DNA of 64,000 bases from Parvibaculum sp. (GTDB lineage: Bacteria > Pseudomonadota > Alphaproteobacteria > Parvibaculales > Parvibaculaceae), in NCBI GenBank assembly GCA_017642695.1, contig JAEPQD010000002.1, positions 434,001 through 498,000 of the forward strand, read 5' to 3'. The notes beneath the pieces are model-generated. The model did not search any database. It had not been told where the DNA came from and saw only the letters and a list, made by a program, of their open reading frames with translations. Below are positions 58,880-64,000 of the stretch, piece after piece. A program made the position numbers and the translations under genes. Position 1 is the stretch's first letter; every line of letters begins with the position of its first letter.

Positions 58880-59253
58880 TGTACAGCATCATCATCGGCC
58901 TGATTTTCGTGTCGGTCGGATTGTTGAATGCCTATCCGGCCATAGGAATGCTCGGCGCGAGACAGCTTCTGGGGCTCTACGGCATTCCCATGACGGATGG
59001 GAACCTGCTGACCCTGATGCAGCACCGGGCGGTCATGCTGGGGCTGATCGGGGTTTTCCTGATCGTGGCCGCCTTCCGGCGCGAATTGCAGCCCGCGGGC
59101 TTCATTCTCGGCTTCGCGAGCATGCTCTCCTTCGTGGTCCTTGCCCGGCTTCAGGACGATCCGAGCCGCTATATCTCCAAGGTCGCCATGGCCGATATCG
59201 CGGGGTCGGCGCTCCTTCTCGTCGCGTTGGTGTTTTATTGTCTCGATACATAG
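58879..59253 (+). CDS. Small four-span membrane protein, unknown
   Basis: A 124-residue integral membrane protein with four helices (IIIGLIFVSVGLLNAYPAIG, AVMLGLIGVFLIVAAF, FILGFASMLSFVVLA and ADIAGSALLLVALVFYCL). The ATG overlaps the PaiB stop (TGATG), so it is translationally coupled to it. Similar proteins appear in alphaproteobacteria with no function assigned. Last gene of the run that starts at DUF1272. Confidence 0.75.
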   Translation: MYSIIIGLIFVSVGLLNAYPAIGMLGARQLLGLYGIPMTDGNLLTLMQHRAVMLGLIGVFLIVAAFRRELQPAGFILGFASMLSFVVLARLQDDPSRYISKVAMADIAGSALLLVALVFYCLDT

Positions 59254-59287
59254 GAAGCCTGTTGCGCGTGCGAACGGGCGGGCTTAG

Positions 59288-60532
<1,245 letters not shown>

Positions 60533-60551
60533 AGGCGCGCACTCCAAAAGG

Positions 60552-60578
60552 AAAGGCCCCGCAGTGCGGGGCCTTTTT
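60552..60578 (+). terminator. Terminator after aspartate aminotransferase
   Basis: Eleven-base perfect stem AAAGGCCCCGC (60552-60562) and GCGGGGCCTTT with a three-base AGT loop (60563-60565), followed by TT then CG. On the other strand it is also T-rich, so it can serve the convergent M48 gene, which ends 21 bases away. Confidence 0.92.
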
Positions 60579-60598
60579 CGTTTGCCGTGGCGTAGCGG

Positions 60599-61411
60599 TC
60601 AGACCTGGTAACCCATCTGTCGCAATTGCTGCGTGAGGGAGGCGATGCGGGTCTGGTCTGAGGGATGCGTCGACATGAATTCGGGCGGCGGGGCCTTGCT
60701 GCCGCGTTGCGCCGTCATGTTCTGCCAGAAGCGGAGAGACTGGCGCGGATCGTAGCCCGCCTTCGCCATGTAGTTCAGGCCCAGCCGGTCGGCTTCGAGT
60801 TCGTGCGTGCGGGAATAGGGGAGCAGCACGCCGAACTGCACGCCGGCGCCGAGCACCGCTGCGATCGCACCCGCGCCGCTCACATCGCCCGACTGCAACG
60901 CGACCTGCGCCGCCTGCATGCCGACGCCCGCCGCCATCTGCTGGCTGTAGCGCTCGGCGGAGTGGCGTGCGGCGACATGTCCCGTTTCGTGGCCCATCAC
61001 GGTCGCGAGCTGGTCGTCGTTCTCCATGCGCTTGAAGATGCCCTCATAGAAACCGACCTTGCCGCCCGGCAGCACGAAGGCGTTGGCCTCGTCACCCTTG
61101 AAAACGGTGTATTCCCAAGGCTGATTCTGCAGCCCCGCCGCGTTGACGATTTTCGGGCCGACCGTCTGCAACCTGCGATTTAATGTCCTGTTCGTGGAAA
61201 CTTTTTGCTCCTTGCGGATTTGAGTCCATGCAGAGGCCGAAAGCTGCGTCATCTGCGCCTCGGAGACCAGCAGCAGTTGCTGCCGTCCAAGGGCCTGGTT
61301 CTGGACGCATCCTCCGACGGCGACGATGTACCCTGCGGCAAGGCCTTTCACGATCTGGCGGCGGTTGAGTTCGATCGGCTTGCCGCCGATAAACTGGATA
61401 GAAGACGTCAT
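60599..61411 (-). CDS. M48-family metallopeptidase, lipoprotein
   Basis: A 270-residue zinc peptidase. The N-terminal NRRQIVKGLAAGYIVAVGG carries a twin-arginine (Arg17-Arg18) and a lipobox-like VGGC with Cys35, so it is probably a Tat-exported lipoprotein. The active site is His141-Glu142-Thr-Gly-His145 (MGHETGHVAARH) with the downstream zinc-binding Glu in THELEADRLG. The rest has AFVLPGGKVGFYEGIF, as in Loi-type and BepA-like peptidases that work on the outer membrane. The terminator at 60552-60578 ends it. Confidence 0.9.
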   Translation of the reverse strand: MTSSIQFIGGKPIELNRRQIVKGLAAGYIVAVGGCVQNQALGRQQLLLVSEAQMTQLSASAWTQIRKEQKVSTNRTLNRRLQTVGPKIVNAAGLQNQPWEYTVFKGDEANAFVLPGGKVGFYEGIFKRMENDDQLATVMGHETGHVAARHSAERYSQQMAAGVGMQAAQVALQSGDVSGAGAIAAVLGAGVQFGVLLPYSRTHELEADRLGLNYMAKAGYDPRQSLRFWQNMTAQRGSKAPPPEFMSTHPSDQTRIASLTQQLRQMGYQV

Positions 61412-61510
61412 CTCGTTCTCCGCTGTCGGGGGATGGTCGGTCCCAGTCTAGGACAGGTGGTCTCGCGCCGTAAGCCGGTGGACATCGAATCACGGGTTAT
61501 GAGTTCTTTT

Positions 61511-61527
61511 ATTAGAATTAATCTAAT
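61511..61527. promoter_or_regulatory. Iron-box-like palindrome upstream of dps
   Basis: ATTAGA-ATTAA-TCTAAT, perfect six-base arms, in the AT-rich gap between the M48 gene and dps. It resembles the TTTAGAA/TTCTAAA iron-control element bound by Irr in alphaproteobacteria, or a generic Fur-family site. A second dyad, TGCAT-N10-ATGCA, follows at 61534-61553. The link to dps is by position. Confidence 0.5.
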
Positions 61528-61591
61528 CTACCTTGCATTCGATTGATTATGCACTACATATATCCGTGAACACGAACCAAGGAGGTGACAC

Positions 61592-62059
61592 GTGAAAGTC
61601 GATACAGGCATTGCAGCGAATGACAGGAACGACATTGCCGAAGGGTTGTCGCGCGTGCTGGCGGACACGTACACGCTGTACCTCAAGACGCACCAATATC
61701 ACTGGAACGTGACGGGTCCGCAATTTCGTGCGCTGCATCTGATGTTCGAGGAGCAGTATCAGGAACTCTGGGCGGCGACCGACGAGATCGCGGAGCGTAT
61801 CCGCGCACTGGGCGAGTTCGCGCCGGGCACCTATGCCGAGTTCAGCAAGCTGTCCTCGATCCAGGAAGACAACAGCGTTCCGAACGCCGACCAGATGGTG
61901 AAGAATCTCGTGAAGGGTCACGAGACGGTCGTGAAGACCGCGCGCGATCTCTTCAAGTCGGCAGAGAATGCGAGCGACGAGGTGACCGCGGACCTGATGG
62001 TGCAGCGGATGCAGGCGAGCGAGAAGACCGCCTGGATGCTTCGCAGCATGGTCGAGTGA
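61592..62059 (+). CDS. dps: Dps-family ferritin-like DNA-protection protein
   Basis: A 155-residue mini-ferritin forming a dodecamer that oxidises and stores iron and consumes peroxide. It starts with GTG behind a perfect AAGGAGGTGA. The di-iron ferroxidase signature is [27 protein letters not shown] with the His and Asp/Glu ligands at subunit interfaces, and [13 protein letters not shown] follows. There is no extended Lys-rich N-terminal tail, so DNA binding is not evident. A candidate iron-box lies 65-81 bases upstream. It ends in a strong terminator. Confidence 0.95.
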   Translation: MKVDTGIAANDRNDIAEGLSRVLADTYTLYLKTHQYHWNVTGPQFRALHLMFEEQYQELWAATDEIAERIRALGEFAPGTYAEFSKLSSIQEDNSVPNADQMVKNLVKGHETVVKTARDLFKSAENASDEVTADLMVQRMQASEKTAWMLRSMVE

Positions 62060-62085
62060 TCCGGGTCGAATTTCCGAACGAATAG

Positions 62086-62119
62086 AAGCGCCGCGAGGAG
62101 ACTGCCTCGCGGCGCTTTT
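62086..62119 (+). terminator. Terminator of dps
   Basis: Thirteen-base perfect stem AAGCGCCGCGAGG (62086-62098) and CCTCGCGGCGCTT (62105-62117) with a six-base AGACTG loop, followed by TTCG. It lies 27 bases after the dps stop. Confidence 0.9.
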
Positions 62120-62136
62120 CGTTTGGCGTTTGCACC

Positions 62137-63198
62137 TTACGCCACCAGTCGCGGTTTGGCCGGACCATTGGCCTCGAACGTGCCGATCCATGCGACTGTG
62201 TCGGTGAGCGTTTCCTCTATGGGACGAAACCGCAGCCCGAGATCGCGCTCGGCGCGCGAACTGTCGAACCTTGCATGTGGGCCTTCGTCGCGGATCGTTC
62301 GATAGATTGACCAGGACACAAGCGCCGGCTTGCCGCTCAGACGGGCCCAGACCTCGTTTGCCGCGGCGAGAACGGCGATCAATCCCCGCGGTACCTGCCG
62401 CACCGGTGCAGGTTTTCCGGTTATGCGCTCGAGCAACGCGAATATTTCCCGCAAGTGATAGCGGCGTCCGGCGGCGAGATAGTGCTCGCCGCGCGGCGCT
62501 TTCTCCGCCGCCTCGGCGCAGGCGAAGGCAACGTCTCGGGCGTCTACGTATGCGAAATGCGCATCGATAACGCCGGGGAGGGCACCTTTCATGAAATCCA
62601 TGATCGTCTGCGCGGCTGCCGTCGGCCCTGCGTCGCCGGGCCCGTGCATGAAGCCCGGCAGGACAAATGCCGCCCAGAGATCCGGCCAGCGTTTCAGCGC
62701 GGCCTCCACTTCCGCGTCCGCGAGGAGCTTGCTGCGATAGTAGTCGTTTATTGTCTTCCGCGGATTGCGACGCATCTCTTCGGTGACAGGTTGCCCGTTC
62801 GGTGCCTTGTCCTCCAGAGTGCCGATACTGCTGACCTGAAGGAAGCGGCGGACACCTTGCGCATAGGCTTTTTCGACAAGCGTTTTCGTGCCGCGTACAT
62901 TGATTCTCTTCAGCGTCTTCCAGTGACTGCCGCCTTTCAGGCTGTCGCGAAAATAGGCCGCGGTGTGGAAGACGATATCTACCCCTGCCAGATGTTTCTC
63001 GAAGTCCTCGACCCTTTCCATGTCGCCTTCCACGAGTGTGAGGGAAGGAGAGGAGGGCAGAAGAGCGGCCTTGTCGCGTGAGCGTACCAGCGCGCGGACC
63101 GTATATCCGCGCGCCAGCAACTCGCGAACGAGGTTATTGCCGAGAAGGCCTGTCGCGCCGGTGACGAAAGCGGTGCGTTCCCTGTTCGCCGCCGCCAT
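62137..63198 (-). CDS. NAD-dependent epimerase/dehydratase (extended SDR)
   Basis: A 353-residue extended short-chain dehydrogenase. The NAD(P) loop is FVTGATGLLGNNLVRELLARG (about 9-29), the catalytic Tyr-x3-Lys is in DYYRSKLLAD (with FLQVSSIGTL before it), and SDGPGDAGPT-type substrate loop residues follow (GFMHGPGDAG). It resembles dihydroflavonol 4-reductase and HpnA-like enzymes. Substrate is unknown. Its start lies two bases after the stop of the NTF2-like gene, so the two are one transcript. Confidence 0.88.
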   Translation of the reverse strand: MAAANRERTAFVTGATGLLGNNLVRELLARGYTVRALVRSRDKAALLPSSPSLTLVEGDMERVEDFEKHLAGVDIVFHTAAYFRDSLKGGSHWKTLKRINVRGTKTLVEKAYAQGVRRFLQVSSIGTLEDKAPNGQPVTEEMRRNPRKTINDYYRSKLLADAEVEAALKRWPDLWAAFVLPGFMHGPGDAGPTAAAQTIMDFMKGALPGVIDAHFAYVDARDVAFACAEAAEKAPRGEHYLAAGRRYHLREIFALLERITGKPAPVRQVPRGLIAVLAAANEVWARLSGKPALVSWSIYRTIRDEGPHARFDSSRAERDLGLRFRPIEETLTDTVAWIGTFEANGPAKPRLVA

Positions 63199-63199
63199 T

Positions 63200-63610
63200 T
63201 CAAGCGCCCGTCAGTTGCGCGGCGAGCGCAGCGCGGTCGTAGTAAACACGTTCCCTCTTTGCGAGGCCGTTCTCGAAGTCAAACAGTGCGACGAAATCGA
63301 TTACGACCTTCTTGCCGGTAGGGGGGAAGGTGCCATCCGCAGTAGACAAGGTGCCGGTGTGCGTGCCGGACATCGTGCCTTGAAGAACCCCCCTGTCGCC
63401 TTCGGCCGTGAAGCAGGTAAGCGACACCTTGATGTCCGGCACACCAGCCCAGATCGCCTCTTCGCGCGCTATGGAGTGCTCCTTGCCGGTAACCGGCGCG
63501 CCGTCCGGGCCCAGATATTCAAGGTCGTCGGCCCATTGGGTGGCCAGCGTTTTGATGTCGCGTGCGTTGAACGCCGTTTGCGCCGTTTTTGCGAAATTGT
63601 GCATATCCAT
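63200..63610 (-). CDS. NTF2-like/SnoaL-like protein
   Basis: A 136-residue NTF2-fold protein: FAKTAQTAFNARDIKTLATQ start, DDLEYLGPDGAPVTGKEHSI and the closing FVALFDFENGLAKRERVYYDRAALAAQL. Polyketide-cyclase or ester-cyclase type family; no function can be assigned. It precedes the extended SDR gene with a one-base gap and is divergent from the LysR gene, which probably regulates it. Confidence 0.85.
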   Translation of the reverse strand: MDMHNFAKTAQTAFNARDIKTLATQWADDLEYLGPDGAPVTGKEHSIAREEAIWAGVPDIKVSLTCFTAEGDRGVLQGTMSGTHTGTLSTADGTFPPTGKKVVIDFVALFDFENGLAKRERVYYDRAALAAQLTGA

Positions 63611-63680
63611 TTTTCGGTTCTCGCCTTTCCTGAGTTCGACAGGCGGGATATGGCAAGTTGGCCCTTTGCAGAAAAGCTAA

Positions 63681-64000
63681 ATGGATGCAAAATCATTTTT
63701 CATGAATAGAAACAATATCGGCGACCCACCCTGGTCCGACCTCGCGCTGCTTCTTGCCGTGGCGCGTGCGGGGAGTTTCCTCGCTGCCGGCCGGTCACGC
63801 GGCGTTTCGACCTCGACCATCTCGCGCCGGATTACCCTGCTCGAAAAATCCGTGGGCACGGCGCTTGTCGAGCGCGGTGTGGAAGGTGCGAGCCTGACGG
63901 AAGCGGGACGGCGTCTTGTCGAGACGATAGAGGCGATGGAGCATGAGATCGGCGCGGCGCTACGGGACCTGCCGTCCCGATCGGGGATATTGAGAGGCAC
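63681..64000 (+). CDS. LysR-family regulator, truncated by window end
   Basis: The first 106 residues (from ATG 63681; ATG 63702 is the alternative, giving 99) of a LysR-type regulator. The helix-turn-helix is DLALLLAVARAGSFLAAGRSRGVSTSTISRRITLLEKSVG (about residues 19-58), followed by TALVERGVEGASLTEAGRRLVETIEA. The effector domain is outside the window. It is divergent from the NTF2-like/SDR pair, the usual LysR arrangement. Confidence 0.88.
   Translation, partial: MDAKSFFMNRNNIGDPPWSDLALLLAVARAGSFLAAGRSRGVSTSTISRRITLLEKSVGTALVERGVEGASLTEAGRRLVETIEAMEHEIGAALRDLPSRSGILRG

Overview
The window is a GC-rich (about 65 percent by eye) stretch of an alphaproteobacterial chromosome. Evidence for that assignment is the cytochrome bc1 operon petABC, oxygen-dependent and oxygen-independent coproporphyrinogen oxidases side by side, UbiK and MidA/NDUFAF7-type respiratory helpers, the MarR / OmpR-type regulator / EnvZ-type kinase block divergent from ilvE, and a class GN sortase with its dedicated target. 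The gene content resembles the order Hyphomicrobiales and Parvibaculum-like genera, but that genus-level guess is inference. Almost the whole window is densely packed coding sequence; I see no tRNA, rRNA, CRISPR array, prophage or complete insertion sequence.

Layout: 0.1-3.4 kb, a DUF1285 protein, CoA-type Nudix hydrolase, CCA-adding enzyme and a lipoprotein. 3.4-6.7 kb, haem and tRNA genes (hemN; hemF-ybaK; trmL). 7-9.6 kb, petABC with a strong terminator. 9.7-13.5 kb, a methylthioadenosine salvage operon (mtnP, apt, mtnA, class II aldolase, DUF4279) interrupted by one interspersed palindromic repeat and followed by two more. 13.9-15.5 kb, peroxide defence (glutathione peroxidase, ohr, ohrR). 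15.6-17.6 kb, a single low-GC nuclease-helicase gene that looks horizontally acquired. 17.8-27.1 kb, a long run of minus-strand genes: dienelactone hydrolase, two MaoC hydratases, ychF-pth-rplY-prs, a lipoprotein, and lgt-midA-pgeF. 27.3-34.2 kb, ubiK, a YbjN protein, proC, a TetR regulator, a two-component system with a MarR regulator, and ilvE. 34.2-42.8 kb, a thioesterase, uvrC-pgsA-moaD-moaE, a CaCA antiporter-pteridine-reductase-like SDR-folB operon, and a Kef-type antiporter. 43-50.7 kb, smaller accessory genes, uvrB and a methyltransferase. 50.7-55 kb, two tandem paralogous TetR regulators and the sortase/target pair. 55.2-64 kb, GST, a MocR regulator facing flavin-oxidoreductase-fold genes, aspartate aminotransferase, an M48 peptidase, dps, an extended SDR, an NTF2-like protein and the start of a LysR regulator.

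The most unusual items are: the lone PD-(D/E)XK plus SF1-helicase (DUF2075) gene at 15.6-17.6 kb, a candidate single-gene antiviral system; the mtnP-apt-mtnA-aldolase operon, which fits the oxygen-independent MTA/DHAP shunt; the sortase with one VIT/VWA substrate; a secreted protein built of seven exact 11-residue repeats; a matched pair of OhrR operator candidates; two Pho-box-like sites; a 27-bp perfect-arm palindrome; and tandem TetR genes that both begin with TTG.
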